Of a stretch of DNA of 64,000 nucleotides, positions 1 to 8,194 are shown piece by piece. Each line of letters opens with the position of its first letter. Position 1 is the first letter of the stretch. Made by a program: the position numbers and the translations under genes. This DNA comes from an uncultured Spartobacteria bacterium (GTDB lineage Bacteria; Verrucomicrobiota; Verrucomicrobiia; Chthoniobacterales; JAATET01). Location: positions 62,001 through 126,000 of the forward strand of contig CALLUD010000024.1 in the NCBI GenBank assembly GCA_938011325.1, written 5' to 3'. The notes under the pieces are model-generated. The model was not told where the DNA came from and searched no databases. It worked only from the letters and a program-made list of their open reading frames with translations.

Positions 1-699
1 GACGACAACTCCCAGATCGTGGCGACGGACACCATCAAGAACACGGTCATCGCGCTCGCCCACCAGCATCTCGGTCCGGGCATCGAATCGTTCGCACTGG
101 TCATCGGCAATCACTTCCTCGAGCGCTACGCGCATGTCGATCGCGTGCACATCGAGATTCGTGAACGTCGCTGGGAGCGCATGGTGATCGAGGGAAATCC
201 CGCCCGGCATTCCTTTCACGCCTCCGGCAAGGGCGAGCCTTTCACGCGGGTCGTGATGAGCCGCGACGATTGCGAAGTCATCTCGGGCATCCGCGACCTG
301 CTCGTGCTGAACTCCACGAATTCGGCGTTCGTCGGCTTTCACCGCTCGGAGTTCACGACCCTCGAGGATGCGACGGACCGCATTCTTTCCACGATCATCG
401 AGAGTGAATGGAAATTCACCTCGACGGACATTGATTTTCCCGCCGCAAATTTCGCCGTCCTCGGCGCATTGCTGAAAGTCTTCGTCGAACGTTTCAGCCC
501 CTCGGTGCAACGCACGATCTTCGAAATGGGCGAAGCGGCCCTCGCCGCGGTGCCGTCGATTTCCGAAATTCGCATCGCGCTGCCAAACAAGCATTACTTC
601 CTGGCGGATCTCTCGCGATTCGGCATCGAGAATCCGAATCTCACCTTCACGCCTCAGGACGCGCCGCATGGCCAGATCGAGGCAAGGGTTGTTCGATAA
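1..699 (+). CDS. Uricase (urate oxidase), 5' end outside the window
   Basis: Urate oxidase, which oxidises uric acid to 5-hydroxyisourate in purine breakdown. The reading frame is open from base 1, and the codons before the first internal GTG read DDNSQI, which continues the family sequence, so the true start lies left of the window; 232 residues are visible. Recognisable uricase signatures are VATDTIKN (active-site Thr), the SGIRDLLVLNSTNSAFVGFHR segment (urate-site region), the LPNKHYF motif, and the C-terminal PHGQIEA with the conserved His of the Lys-Thr-His proton relay. The Lys of that relay is upstream of the window. The next gene on the same strand starts 42 bases later. No other purine-breakdown gene is visible nearby. 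Confidence 0.9.
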   Translation, partial: DDNSQIVATDTIKNTVIALAHQHLGPGIESFALVIGNHFLERYAHVDRVHIEIRERRWERMVIEGNPARHSFHASGKGEPFTRVVMSRDDCEVISGIRDLLVLNSTNSAFVGFHRSEFTTLEDATDRILSTIIESEWKFTSTDIDFPAANFAVLGALLKVFVERFSPSVQRTIFEMGEAALAAVPSISEIRIALPNKHYFLADLSRFGIENPNLTFTPQDAPHGQIEARVVR

Positions 700-741
700 T
701 TTTTGCCGCCAACTCCCCACCGCTGCCCGTAACGTATCCTG

Positions 742-1923
742 ATGAGTCGTCGGAGAGTCGTGGTGAGCGGTATGGGGTGTGTGAGCCCGCTGGGCTCCAA
801 TTGCACCGAGACCACGGAAGCCTTGCGGGAGGCCCGCGATTGCGTGACGCCGGTGCGCGCGTTCGACGTCTCACAATGCAAGTGCCGGACGGCGGGTCAG
901 GTCGATGATCCCGGCGGCGTCGAGGGATTTCCCCGTTCGCGACGATGGAATCCCGCATCGCGAATGATGCTCGCCGCGACTCTCGAAGCGATCGTCCCGC
1001 ACGGACGTTTCACGCCCGATGCCGTGATCATTGCCACCACGAGCGGCGGAATGACATTCGGCGAAAATTTCTATCGCATGTTCCTGCACGGCGAGCGGTC
1101 GCCGCAAGCCGCCCGCTGGGTGCGCGAATACGTGCCGCAGCAACCCGTGCGCGACGCGCTCGATGCACTCGGCGTCGAAGCGCCGATCCGCATCGTCTCG
1201 AATGCGTGCGCCTCCGGAACAAACGCGATCGGAGCCGCGTTTCATTTGATCCGATCCGGCCGCGCCGAACGCGTCCTTTGCGGAGGATACGACGCGCTGT
1301 GCGAGCTCGTCTTTGCCGGCTTCTCCTCTCTGCAGGCGGCGACCGGGGACAAGTGCCGGCCGTTCGACGCGGGACGCACCGGACTCGTGCTCGGTGAAGG
1401 CGCTGCGGTCTTCGTGCTCGAATCGCTGGACTCCGCCCGCGCCGCGGGCCGCGAGATCCTTGCGGAGGTGGCGGGCTATGGCGCCGCCAATGACAATTTT
1501 CACCTCACCCAGCCGAACCCCGATGGCAGCGGACCGCGAGCGTCGATGGAATCCGCTTTGGCCGACGCAGGCTGGAGCGCGGACTCCGTCGATTACGTGA
1601 ATGCGCACGGCACGGCGACCACCTTCAACGACGCCTGCGAAGCCCGCGCGCTCGCTGCGACGTGTCCACAGGCCGCGATAAGCAGCACAAAGGGGCAGAT
1701 GGGCCACTCCCTCGGCGCGGCGGGCGCCATCGAAGCCGCGTTCTGCGTGCTCGCGATGCGGGCGGGCTTTCTCCCCGCCAATCTCAATTTCCGCACGCCG
1801 GATCCCGACGTCGCGCTCGACATCGTCGCAAACACCACGCGGCCGCATGCCGCGCGACGCGTCCTCTCCAACTCTCTCGGCTTTGGTGGCTCGAATGCCA
1901 CCCTCGCCCTCGCCACCTTATGA
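742..1923 (+). CDS. Beta-ketoacyl-ACP synthase (KAS II/FabF-like, KS-alpha type)
   Basis: A 393-residue condensing enzyme of the thiolase fold that extends acyl-ACP with malonyl-ACP. The full catalytic triad is visible: Cys156 in NACASGT, His289 in NAHGTATTFND and His322 in GHSLGAAGA. The N-terminal VVVSGMGCVSPLG and the glycine-rich C-terminal NSLGFGGSNA are standard for the family. Its stop codon overlaps the start of a second, degenerate ketosynthase (ATGA overlap), so the two are probably translated as a pair, as in KS-alpha/chain-length-factor pairs of type II polyketide or aryl-polyene systems. It could also serve ordinary fatty acid synthesis, but the partner gene argues for a specialised product. 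The rest of such a pathway is not in this window. Confidence 0.88.
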   Translation: MSRRRVVVSGMGCVSPLGSNCTETTEALREARDCVTPVRAFDVSQCKCRTAGQVDDPGGVEGFPRSRRWNPASRMMLAATLEAIVPHGRFTPDAVIIATTSGGMTFGENFYRMFLHGERSPQAARWVREYVPQQPVRDALDALGVEAPIRIVSNACASGTNAIGAAFHLIRSGRAERVLCGGYDALCELVFAGFSSLQAATGDKCRPFDAGRTGLVLGEGAAVFVLESLDSARAAGREILAEVAGYGAANDNFHLTQPNPDGSGPRASMESALADAGWSADSVDYVNAHGTATTFNDACEARALAATCPQAAISSTKGQMGHSLGAAGAIEAAFCVLAMRAGFLPANLNFRTPDPDVALDIVANTTRPHAARRVLSNSLGFGGSNATLALATL

Positions 1924-2906
1924 GTGTCGCCGTTCAAGGTTGTGGCTGGGTGACTCCGCTGGGTCGGGATTTGCAGGGCGTTTGGACGGCGTTGAAAAAT
2001 GGAATATCCGCGCCGGTCTCGGAACTGAAGAATCCCTTTACCGGCACGCCGCATGCCGTCCGCCGGGTCGATGAGCAGTTTTTCTCCGACACCGCGCGCC
2101 AGCCACGTCTTCGGCGGTCGAGTGCGATTTCCCACATGGCGGTCGCCGCGGCAATGGACGCATGCCGCGATGCCGATCACACTGCCGGCAACGACCGGCT
2201 GGCACTTCTCTTCGCGACCACGAATGGCGGCGTCATTTACACGCGGCGGTTCTTCGCGGATGTCGCGGAACGCGGCGCGCATTCCGGAAGTCCCCTCCTC
2301 TTTCCCGAGACCGTTTACAATGCGCCGGCCAGCCATGTCGCGGCCGCCCTCGGCATCGCGGGCACCGTCTCCACCATGGTCAATGACGCAACGGCCGGCA
2401 TCGACGCCGTCGCCGCGGCCATCGAACTCCTCGAGTCCGATGCCTGCGATCGCTGCCTCGTTGTGGCCGCCGAGGAAGCCGACTGGATCATTTGCGACGG
2501 ATACGCCACGTGGAATTACCGCCCTGTGATTTTCAGCGAGGGTGCGGGCGCATTGTTGCTTGGACGCGATGGTGATGTCCGCATCGACTGCCCTCCGACG
2601 TGCCGCACGTATCGAACGATCCCCGATGGACGGCGTGCAATGAAGGACGTTGTTGCCAGGCTTTGCGGGGATCGCACTCCCGATTTGCTCATCTCCCCGG
2701 CATCCGGCACCCGTTTCGACGGCATCGTCTCCGAACTTCCCGGCCACTTGTTGCAACCCGGACAGGCACTGGGTGAAGCATTCGCCGCATCCACGGTGTT
2801 TCAGCTCATCTGCGGGGTTCTTGCGAGGCGCGAGACACCCGGGCTCTCGCTGGTTCCTGTCGTAGGCCTTCACGGCCAGCTGAGCGCCGCGACAATCACG
2901 CGGTGA
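1920..2906 (+). CDS. Ketosynthase-like chain-length-factor protein without catalytic residues
   Basis: A 328-residue protein starting at the ATG inside the ATGA overlap with the preceding ketosynthase. The frame is open further upstream, but only this start fits translational coupling. It is homologous along its length to ketosynthases: QGCGWVTPLG at the start, NAPASHVAAALGIAG, and NDATAGIDAV at the nucleophile site. The nucleophile Cys is Ala157, the first catalytic His position falls in ISPASGTRFDG with no His, and the second (GHSLG in the partner) is GQALG. It is also shorter than the usual 370-420 residues. I infer a KS-beta/chain-length-factor role in a heterodimer with the upstream enzyme; a dead decarboxylase-type subunit is the alternative. 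Confidence 0.72.
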   Translation: MSVAVQGCGWVTPLGRDLQGVWTALKNGISAPVSELKNPFTGTPHAVRRVDEQFFSDTARQPRLRRSSAISHMAVAAAMDACRDADHTAGNDRLALLFATTNGGVIYTRRFFADVAERGAHSGSPLLFPETVYNAPASHVAAALGIAGTVSTMVNDATAGIDAVAAAIELLESDACDRCLVVAAEEADWIICDGYATWNYRPVIFSEGAGALLLGRDGDVRIDCPPTCRTYRTIPDGRRAMKDVVARLCGDRTPDLLISPASGTRFDGIVSELPGHLLQPGQALGEAFAASTVFQLICGVLARRETPGLSLVPVVGLHGQLSAATITR

Positions 2907-2952
2907 AAGTCTTCCGTCCCGCGCCCGGGCGTGTTATTGCGAACCCATTCGT

Positions 2953-3429
2953 ATGAGGTTCCTTCGCGCGCTTCCGGTTCTTTCCCTCGCCCTGCTGGCC
3001 TTCTTCCAAGGCTGCGAAACGCTGCAGTCGGACGCGGAGATTCGTCGCCAGGCGATGAACGCCTCGATCAAGCTCGAGCCGCCGGGGGATTACTTCATCG
3101 CGCGCCGACTTTACAAAAAGCACTACAAGATGTGGGGCTGGGTGCGCGAACCGGGCAAGCCCTGGAACACCGCGAAACTCGTCATGCTCAACGAGCAGAA
3201 GATGCTCGCCCCGGATCGCGCCGCCAACAACATCGGCTACGACAATAACTTCGAATACAAGTTCACCGGTTACTTCTCGGGCGACATGGTTTACGAACCG
3301 GCCAGCGATGGATTTTATCCGGAGTTTGTGCTGACCGGCTACGAGCTGCGGTCGATGAGCCCGCCATTGATCTATCGCACCGAGCGTCAGCTCGATCCCG
3401 AGGCGCGTATCCTCATGCGCCCCTACTGA
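2953..3429 (+). CDS. Putative lipoprotein, unknown function
   Basis: A 158-residue protein with a short basic N-terminus, a hydrophobic stretch (residues 5-18) and FFQGC, which reads as a lipobox with Cys21 as the lipidated residue; Gln at -2 is unusual but acceptable. The mature part has several aromatic segments (WGWVREPGKPWN, YDNNFEYKFTGYFSG). I do not recognise a named domain. It lies 46 bases after the ketosynthase pair on the same strand and ends 7 bases from the convergent upp gene. A link to the ketosynthases is possible but unsupported. Confidence 0.65.
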   Translation: MRFLRALPVLSLALLAFFQGCETLQSDAEIRRQAMNASIKLEPPGDYFIARRLYKKHYKMWGWVREPGKPWNTAKLVMLNEQKMLAPDRAANNIGYDNNFEYKFTGYFSGDMVYEPASDGFYPEFVLTGYELRSMSPPLIYRTERQLDPEARILMRPY

Positions 3430-3436
3430 CGACGCA

Positions 3437-4057
3437 TCACGTCCCGTAATAGCGATCGCCCGCGTCGCCAAGGCCTGGCACGATGTAAGCGCGCTCGTTG
3501 AGCCCTTCGTCAATTCCCGCGAGATAAATCGGCACGTCGGGATGCGCCTCCGTCATGCGCAGGACGCCTTGCGGACAGCCGATCACACAAACCAGCCGGA
3601 GCCGTTTCGCGCCGGCCTGCTTGAGTTGCTCGATGGCCGACACGGCGCTGTTTCCCGTCGCCAGCATCGGATCCACGCACACGACCTCCGCCTCCTCGAT
3701 TCCCGGCGGCACCCGCAAATAATAAGGCTCGGGCTGGTGCGTCTCTTCATTGCGGAACATGCCGATGTGCCCCACCGGCGCCTCGGGCAGCACCTGCGAC
3801 AGAGCCTGCGCCATCCCAAGGCCGGCACGCAGGATTGGCATCAGAAAAATCGTCCGGCGCACCTTCGATCCGTGGCATTCGCGAAGCGGCGTGCGAACCG
3901 TGATCGCCTCCTCTTCAAGGTCACGCAACGCCTCGTAGGCAACGAGCAGACTGAGCTCGTGCAACGCGTTGCGAAATGCCGTGAGACCCGTGCGTTCGTC
4001 GCGGAGAACCGTCAGCTTTGCCCGCACCAATGGATGATCCACGACATGGCAGCCCAT
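3437..4057 (-). CDS. upp: Uracil phosphoribosyltransferase
   Basis: Makes UMP from uracil and PRPP in pyrimidine salvage. At 206 residues it matches the family length. The start ATG gives the usual N-terminal VDHPLVRAKLTVLRD; MPILRAGLGM and the PRPP-binding loop VVCVDPMLATGNSA are both present, as is the C-terminal uracil-binding GDAGDRYYGT. It is separated by 52 bases from the downstream SGNH hydrolase on the same strand. It is a housekeeping gene and lies far from the de novo pyr operon at 34675-38552. Confidence 0.96.
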   Translation of the reverse strand: MGCHVVDHPLVRAKLTVLRDERTGLTAFRNALHELSLLVAYEALRDLEEEAITVRTPLRECHGSKVRRTIFLMPILRAGLGMAQALSQVLPEAPVGHIGMFRNEETHQPEPYYLRVPPGIEEAEVVCVDPMLATGNSAVSAIEQLKQAGAKRLRLVCVIGCPQGVLRMTEAHPDVPIYLAGIDEGLNERAYIVPGLGDAGDRYYGT

Positions 4058-4109
4058 GCCGGATGTGCTTAGCAGATCGAAAACCAGCGCGGAAACAAAA
4101 TGCGCCCGC

Positions 4110-4823
4110 TCAGCGCATCATCTCCTCGAGCTTCGGTTCAATCGCCGCATACCAGAGCTCGTAGCCTTTCGCGTTGGGATGAAGGCCATCGGGCATGATG
4201 TCCTTTGGGATCTCGCCATTCTCGTCGAGGAACACCTCGTTGATGTCGAGAAACTCCACGTAGTCACGATCTCCGAGCGCCTTGATGTGCTCGTTGATCT
4301 GCTCGGTGGCCTTGCGGCGCTCCGAGTCCTTGCCTTCGCGCGGGAACACCGCCAGCAGCAGGATCTTCGTGCGGGGAAGTTTTGCGTGCACCGTGTCGAC
4401 GATCTTCTCCACTCCCGCCGCCGCCCACGCGGGTTCATCCGGCGGGACGTGGCCGATGTTGTTGGTGCCGATCATGATGACCGTCACCCGCGGATCGATG
4501 CCATCGAGTTCGCCATTTTCAATGCGCCAGAGCACATGCTCGGTGCGGTCGCCACCGATGCCAAAGTTCGCCGGGCGATACTTCTCGAAATTCTTCCAGA
4601 CTTCCTTTCCGTCCCCGCGCCATCCGTCGGTGATCGAATCGCCAAGGAAAAGAAGGGCGACCGGCCCCTCCTTGATCCGCTGCAGAAACTCCTGGTGACG
4701 ATGCTCGTCCTTGATCGCGGGAGTCACCGCGCGTTCCGGTCCATGCGAGGATTGCGCGAAGAGGTGGGAAATCGAGGATGCTAGCACGATGAGCGCGACG
4801 ACGAAGAAAATGACCTGTCTCAT
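4110..4823 (-). CDS. Secreted SGNH/GDSL-family hydrolase
   Basis: A 237-residue esterase-fold protein, close to the platelet-activating-factor acetylhydrolase-like GDSL group. An N-terminal hydrophobic segment (about residues 4-23, ending at FAQ) is a likely signal peptide. All four SGNH blocks are visible: FLGDSITDGW (nucleophile Ser), GIGGDRTEHVLWR (Gly), MIGTNNIGH (Asn) and MPDGLHPNAKGYELW (Asp and His). The substrate is not predictable; in polysaccharide-degrading bacteria such enzymes often remove acetyl groups from glycans. A 6-bp-arm inverted repeat lies just upstream of the start. Confidence 0.85.
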   Translation of the reverse strand: MRQVIFFVVALIVLASSISHLFAQSSHGPERAVTPAIKDEHRHQEFLQRIKEGPVALLFLGDSITDGWRGDGKEVWKNFEKYRPANFGIGGDRTEHVLWRIENGELDGIDPRVTVIMIGTNNIGHVPPDEPAWAAAGVEKIVDTVHAKLPRTKILLLAVFPREGKDSERRKATEQINEHIKALGDRDYVEFLDINEVFLDENGEIPKDIMPDGLHPNAKGYELWYAAIEPKLEEMMR

Positions 4824-4833
4824 GAGGGGGAAC

Positions 4834-4860
4834 CGGAGGCTACGCGAACGCGAACCTCCG
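4834..4860. repeat. Inverted repeat upstream of the SGNH hydrolase start
   Basis: CGGAGG (4834-4839) and CCTCCG (4855-4860) form a perfect 6-bp stem around a 15-base loop rich in CGCG, 10 bases upstream of the minus-strand start codon at 4823. There is no run of T, so it is not a clear terminator; it may be a leader hairpin or chance. Confidence 0.3.
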
Positions 4861-4883
4861 AGTCAATTCGCCGGGCGCGAGCT

Positions 4884-5630
4884 CTATTTCAACGAGGCCT
4901 GCCGAATCTGGCGCTTAAGCTGGTATTCCTCGTTGCGGAGTTTCCGAAGAGTCTGAGGAATTTGACGATACTCCTGTAGCTTCGCACGGCCTTCAGGCAC
5001 TGCGGCCGGGTCCTTGAACTTCCTCAGATCGTATTCGAGTTGAGTGCGTCGCGCCGTTATTTGCTCGATCTGAATGCTAAGCTGGCTCAGCCGCTGCTGC
5101 ATCGCAGCAACGTTCATTCTCGCAGTCTGGGTAGCGACAGCTGCCGCGCGTTCCTCGTAAACCTGCTCACGCCGTGCCTTCTCCATTTCAAGCTTCTCCT
5201 TCTGCATACGGATACGCTCGGCTGCGGCCGCGTCCTGCTTCGCAAGAATCTCAGAAAGCGAGGTCAGGTCCGTCGTCAAATCACTTGTCTCGACCTCGAA
5301 CTCCGTGTCGCCGATGGCAACCGTTGCGCGACCTGCGTTTTCAAACAACAATTCAACCTCGGTGCCCGCATCGAAGCCCATCAGACCGGTGTCCGTCGAA
5401 ACCGAAATGCGCCGTTTCAGGTAATACGAATGCTCGACCACAGGCTCCTGGGTGGGCTCGGGAGTCGCTTCCGGCGTGGGCTCAGGGGTCGGTGCCGGCG
5501 TGGGTGTTGGCGTCGCCACGGGCGTCGGCTCAGGCGTGCTGACCTCCTCGACAACCGGCTCCTCCTTCTTGCAACTGCTAAGACTGAGCAGGACGAGCAC
5601 AATGATGGAGGCGGCCGCTTTGAGCTTCAT
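4884..5630 (-). CDS. Lipoprotein with Pro-Thr-Glu linker and coiled coil
   Basis: A 248-residue protein with a signal peptide ending in LSLSSCKK, a good lipobox with Cys20. Residues about 32-65 are a low-complexity linker of alternating Pro with Thr/Glu/Ala, typical of a spacer that crosses the cell envelope. A small beta-type region follows (YYLKRRISVSTDTGLMGFDAGTEVELLFE, about 69-97), then a long charged helix with coiled-coil character (about residues 120-245; QDAAAAERIRMQKEKLEMEK and similar). No named family is recognised. It may anchor to the outer membrane and reach into the periplasm; this is inferred from architecture only. Confidence 0.72.
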   Translation of the reverse strand: MKLKAAASIIVLVLLSLSSCKKEEPVVEEVSTPEPTPVATPTPTPAPTPEPTPEATPEPTQEPVVEHSYYLKRRISVSTDTGLMGFDAGTEVELLFENAGRATVAIGDTEFEVETSDLTTDLTSLSEILAKQDAAAAERIRMQKEKLEMEKARREQVYEERAAAVATQTARMNVAAMQQRLSQLSIQIEQITARRTQLEYDLRKFKDPAAVPEGRAKLQEYRQIPQTLRKLRNEEYQLKRQIRQASLK

Positions 5631-5775
5631 GATGGGACGATTTTCCTGCCCGGATTCGTTAGCAACTACACCGTATACGTCAAGAACCGCATGGGACCCA
5701 ATGGACCAGCGGCAAAACCATTGAAACTTCCACGCGATAGGAGCCGGTCGGCGAAAAGGAAATGCCGGACACGCA

Positions 5776-5850
5776 TGGAGCCGACGGCCGGATTTGAACC
5801 GGCGACCCGCTCATTACGAATGAGCTGCTCTACCCCTGAGCTACGTCGGC
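5776..5850 (-). tRNA. tRNA-Thr (anticodon CGU)
   Basis: Read on the minus strand, a complete cloverleaf: 7-bp acceptor GCCGACG/CGTCGGC, D stem GCTC/GAGC, anticodon stem GCTCA/TGAGC with loop TTCGTAA (anticodon CGT, reading ACG), T stem GCCGG/CCGGC with loop TTCAAAT, discriminator T. The terminal CCA is encoded (75 nt with CCA). It lies 109 bases downstream of tRNA-Gln on the same strand and may share its transcript. Confidence 0.96.
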
Positions 5851-5959
5851 GAAAACCGCCCGGGAAATCCGGGAGCGACATAGAATGCATGCTCTTCGCC
5901 GCCGCTCAACCAAAAACCGCGGCATCCATCGGGAAAATCACCCGTCGCGCGCGAAGAAC

Positions 5960-6033
5960 TGGCTACCCCGCATGGATTCGAACCATGAATAAAGGCTCCA
6001 AAGGCCTCTGTGTTACCGTTACACCACGGGGTA
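5960..6033 (-). tRNA. tRNA-Gln (anticodon UUG)
   Basis: Minus-strand cloverleaf with acceptor TACCCCG/CGGGGTA, D stem GTGT/ACAC, anticodon stem GAGGC/GCCTT, loop CTTTGGA (anticodon TTG, for CAA), T stem CATGG/CCATG with loop TTCGAAT, discriminator G, and an encoded CCA (74 nt). It is preceded by a plausible sigma-70-type promoter and followed by tRNA-Thr. Confidence 0.96.
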
Positions 6034-6044
6034 AGTGGATGGCA

Positions 6045-6073
6045 CTTCTACGAGAGTCGTGCGACATTCGCAA
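6045..6073 (-). promoter_or_regulatory. Putative promoter of tRNA-Gln (and perhaps tRNA-Thr)
   Basis: On the minus strand, TTGCGA (6073-6068), a 17-base spacer and TAGAAG (6050-6045) resemble -35/-10 boxes (TTGACA/TATAAT) with 4 of 6 matches each; the tRNA 5' end lies 11 bases beyond the -10 box. Supported by spacing only. Confidence 0.4.
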
Positions 6074-6123
6074 CCCGCAAGTGATTGCCAATCGCACGTC
6101 ACTGTGATGGAAACAACCTGCTC

Positions 6124-7365
6124 ATGTCGAAGAAACTGCGCAACCGCCTTATCGCGCTCTTTTGCCTTCTTGCCTTTGCCGCCGCCGGCTTCCTGTTTTA
6201 CACGAACTGGGTTGTTCAGAAACCGTTCGCAATCATCCTCTTCATCGGCGACGGACTGACCCCCGGGACGCTCACGCCGGCGCGCATCTACGAAAACGGC
6301 GCGCACAACCGGCTTTCCCTCGAGCACCTTCCCAACCTCGCCCTGCTCACCACCTACGCGAACGATTTCGCGGTGCCCGATGCCGCCGCCGCCGCCAGCG
6401 CCATCGCCACCGGGCGCAAGGTGAACAACCGCTCTCTCGCAATGGACGCCGCCGGGAAGCCGCTCACGTCACTTCTTGATCTCGCGCAAAAAAGCGGCCG
6501 ATCCGTCGGACTGGTGTCGAATGCCTCGCTCACCGATTCCACCCTCGCGGCGTTCTACGCGAAGTCGTCCGACCCTCTCAACCACAGCGATCTCGCGCTT
6601 CAGCTGCTCCGCACAGAGCCCGACGTGGCCCTCGGCGGCGGGCTTGCTGATTTCCTTCCGGAGTCGAAGGAAGGAAGCCGCACCGACGGTCGCGACCTCA
6701 TCCTCGAAATGCGTCGCAGCGGCTACGATATCGTTCGGACACGCGGCGAAATGCTGGAAATCCCCGCCTGGCGGGCACCACGGATTCTCGGCCTGTTTGC
6801 CCCGGGCAACCTCGACTACGCCGACATTGCCGGAGGCAGCGGTCCCCAGCCCTTGCTCTCCGACCTCGTGCGCAAGGCCATCCAGCTCCTGCAATACAAT
6901 CCGCAGGGCTACTTCCTCGTCGTGGATGCCGGCCTCATCACGAAGGCCGCCCATGCCAACGAAGGCGAGCGCGTGCTCCGGGAAATGATCGAGCTCGATC
7001 GCGCGGTGGCGACGGCGCTTTCCTACGCCGGCGAGAACGCGCTGATCATCGTCACCGGCAAGCAATCGGTCGGCGGTCTGCGCATGAACGGATTTCCATT
7101 CAAGAATGATCGCGGCATTTCCGTGATCGGCACGAACCCGCAGGGCATCCCTTCCATCACATGGTCGACCGGCCCCGGCGGCAACGTCGCTCCCGCCTCG
7201 CCCGACGCCCCTCAACAGCCGATCGAACCGGCGGCTGTCGGCGCGCCGGCGGCAATTGGAATCGCCGAGGACGTGATCGCCGTGAGCAAGGGCCCCGGCT
7301 CGGAGCGGCTTCAGGGCTTCAAGGACAACACGGAGATCTTCAAGGTCATCTCCAGCCAGCTCTGA
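6124..7365 (+). CDS. Alkaline-phosphatase-fold protein, catalytic residues lost
   Basis: A 413-residue protein clearly related to PhoA-type alkaline phosphatases: LFIGDGLTPGTLTPAR (first metal-binding Asp region), VPDAAAAASAIATGRKVNNRSLAMD, and FLVVDAGLITKAAHANEGERVLREMIELDRAV. The catalytic Ser that follows Asp in the family (DSAAS) is Ala87. The Glu and Asp metal ligands of the VEGGRID.AAH motif are Asp and Thr, the usual D-H pair before TGG is replaced in TGKQSVGG, and the last ligand His (usually HT) is not found near TWSTGPGG. A membrane anchor (about residues 9-27) puts it outside the cytoplasm. Probably a non-enzymatic binder or structural paralogue. The start at 6124 is preferred over an upstream ATG because it directly precedes the basic-hydrophobic anchor. 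Confidence 0.82.
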   Translation: MSKKLRNRLIALFCLLAFAAAGFLFYTNWVVQKPFAIILFIGDGLTPGTLTPARIYENGAHNRLSLEHLPNLALLTTYANDFAVPDAAAAASAIATGRKVNNRSLAMDAAGKPLTSLLDLAQKSGRSVGLVSNASLTDSTLAAFYAKSSDPLNHSDLALQLLRTEPDVALGGGLADFLPESKEGSRTDGRDLILEMRRSGYDIVRTRGEMLEIPAWRAPRILGLFAPGNLDYADIAGGSGPQPLLSDLVRKAIQLLQYNPQGYFLVVDAGLITKAAHANEGERVLREMIELDRAVATALSYAGENALIIVTGKQSVGGLRMNGFPFKNDRGISVIGTNPQGIPSITWSTGPGGNVAPASPDAPQQPIEPAAVGAPAAIGIAEDVIAVSKGPGSERLQGFKDNTEIFKVISSQL

Positions 7366-7373
7366 GCGCTCAG
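7362..7373. repeat. 12-bp palindrome holding the stop codons of two convergent genes
   Basis: CTGAGCGCTCAG is a perfect palindrome. Its left TGA (7363-7365) ends the phosphatase-like gene and its right TCA (7370-7372) is the minus-strand stop of the methyltransferase. Confidence 0.5.
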
Positions 7374-8128
7374 CGCTTCCGCATGAGCCAGTAAATCTCT
7401 CCCGGCCACCATGGAAACATCGCGCCCCAGCGCAGATTGAATCGCATCCAGGCCGCGGAATTCTCCAGCGGGCTCCCCTTGCTGCGCATGAAGAACGCCC
7501 CGCTCAGAAACTCCGTTTCACACCCCGCGGCCTCCCCCATGCGCACCACACGCTTCGGCGAAAACACGCTCACATGCCCCATCGGCTTCGCGGTCCTGCG
7601 CACCGACGCCTGTCGCGATTTCACGAGAAAATCAGGCAGCACCGGAAATCCGCCAATCAACACCCCACCCGGTCGGATCCGCTTCGCGATTCGCGCAAGC
7701 ACCTCCTCCGGCTCGAAAAGATGCTCCAGCACATGGAGCAGCACCGCCGCGTCGTAATCCTGCGGCAGATCGAACTTCGGATCCTCGAGATTGCCCTCCC
7801 AGAAATCCTCATAGCCCGCCTTGCGCAGTTTCTCGGTGAGCATCACTGCGTCAACGGCCGTCCAGCGACCAAAGGTCGGGCATGCCGGAGCCGACCGCAC
7901 AAACTCGTAAAACTGCCCGGTGTGCACGCCAATCTCCGCCACATCGAGCGGCCGCTTCGCCCGCTCCGCCTCCACTCGCAGCAGGTGGTAGCCGAACCAG
8001 TAGCGCAACAGCCGGATCGGATACCGCACCTGCTTGGCCTCCTTCGGCATGCCAAAGCGTTTCGTGCGCACGATCGGGTTGTCCGCAAGAAAGTTGATGT
8101 CCCAATCGGAAGAAGCGTAAGCGTTCAA
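7370..8128 (-). CDS. SAM-dependent methyltransferase (class I)
   Basis: A 252-residue protein with a Rossmann-type methyltransferase core: motif I as VAEIGVHTGQF (about residues 63-73), an acidic residue in WTAVDAV, and the motif typical of methyltransferase type 11/12 proteins, AAVLLHVLEHLFEPEEVLARIAKRIRPGGVLIGGFP. The C-terminus is rich in Trp and Arg. The substrate is unknown; such proteins often act on cell-surface sugars or lipids. It is transcribed divergently from the dodecin gene 66 bases away. Confidence 0.78.
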   Translation of the reverse strand: MNAYASSDWDINFLADNPIVRTKRFGMPKEAKQVRYPIRLLRYWFGYHLLRVEAERAKRPLDVAEIGVHTGQFYEFVRSAPACPTFGRWTAVDAVMLTEKLRKAGYEDFWEGNLEDPKFDLPQDYDAAVLLHVLEHLFEPEEVLARIAKRIRPGGVLIGGFPVLPDFLVKSRQASVRRTAKPMGHVSVFSPKRVVRMGEAAGCETEFLSGAFFMRSKGSPLENSAAWMRFNLRWGAMFPWWPGEIYWLMRKR

Positions 8129-8194
8129 GGCGGAGCATCCTGCGAGTGCGCCCGCATACGGTCAAGCATCACGTCTGCAGCGATCTCCCCGCAC

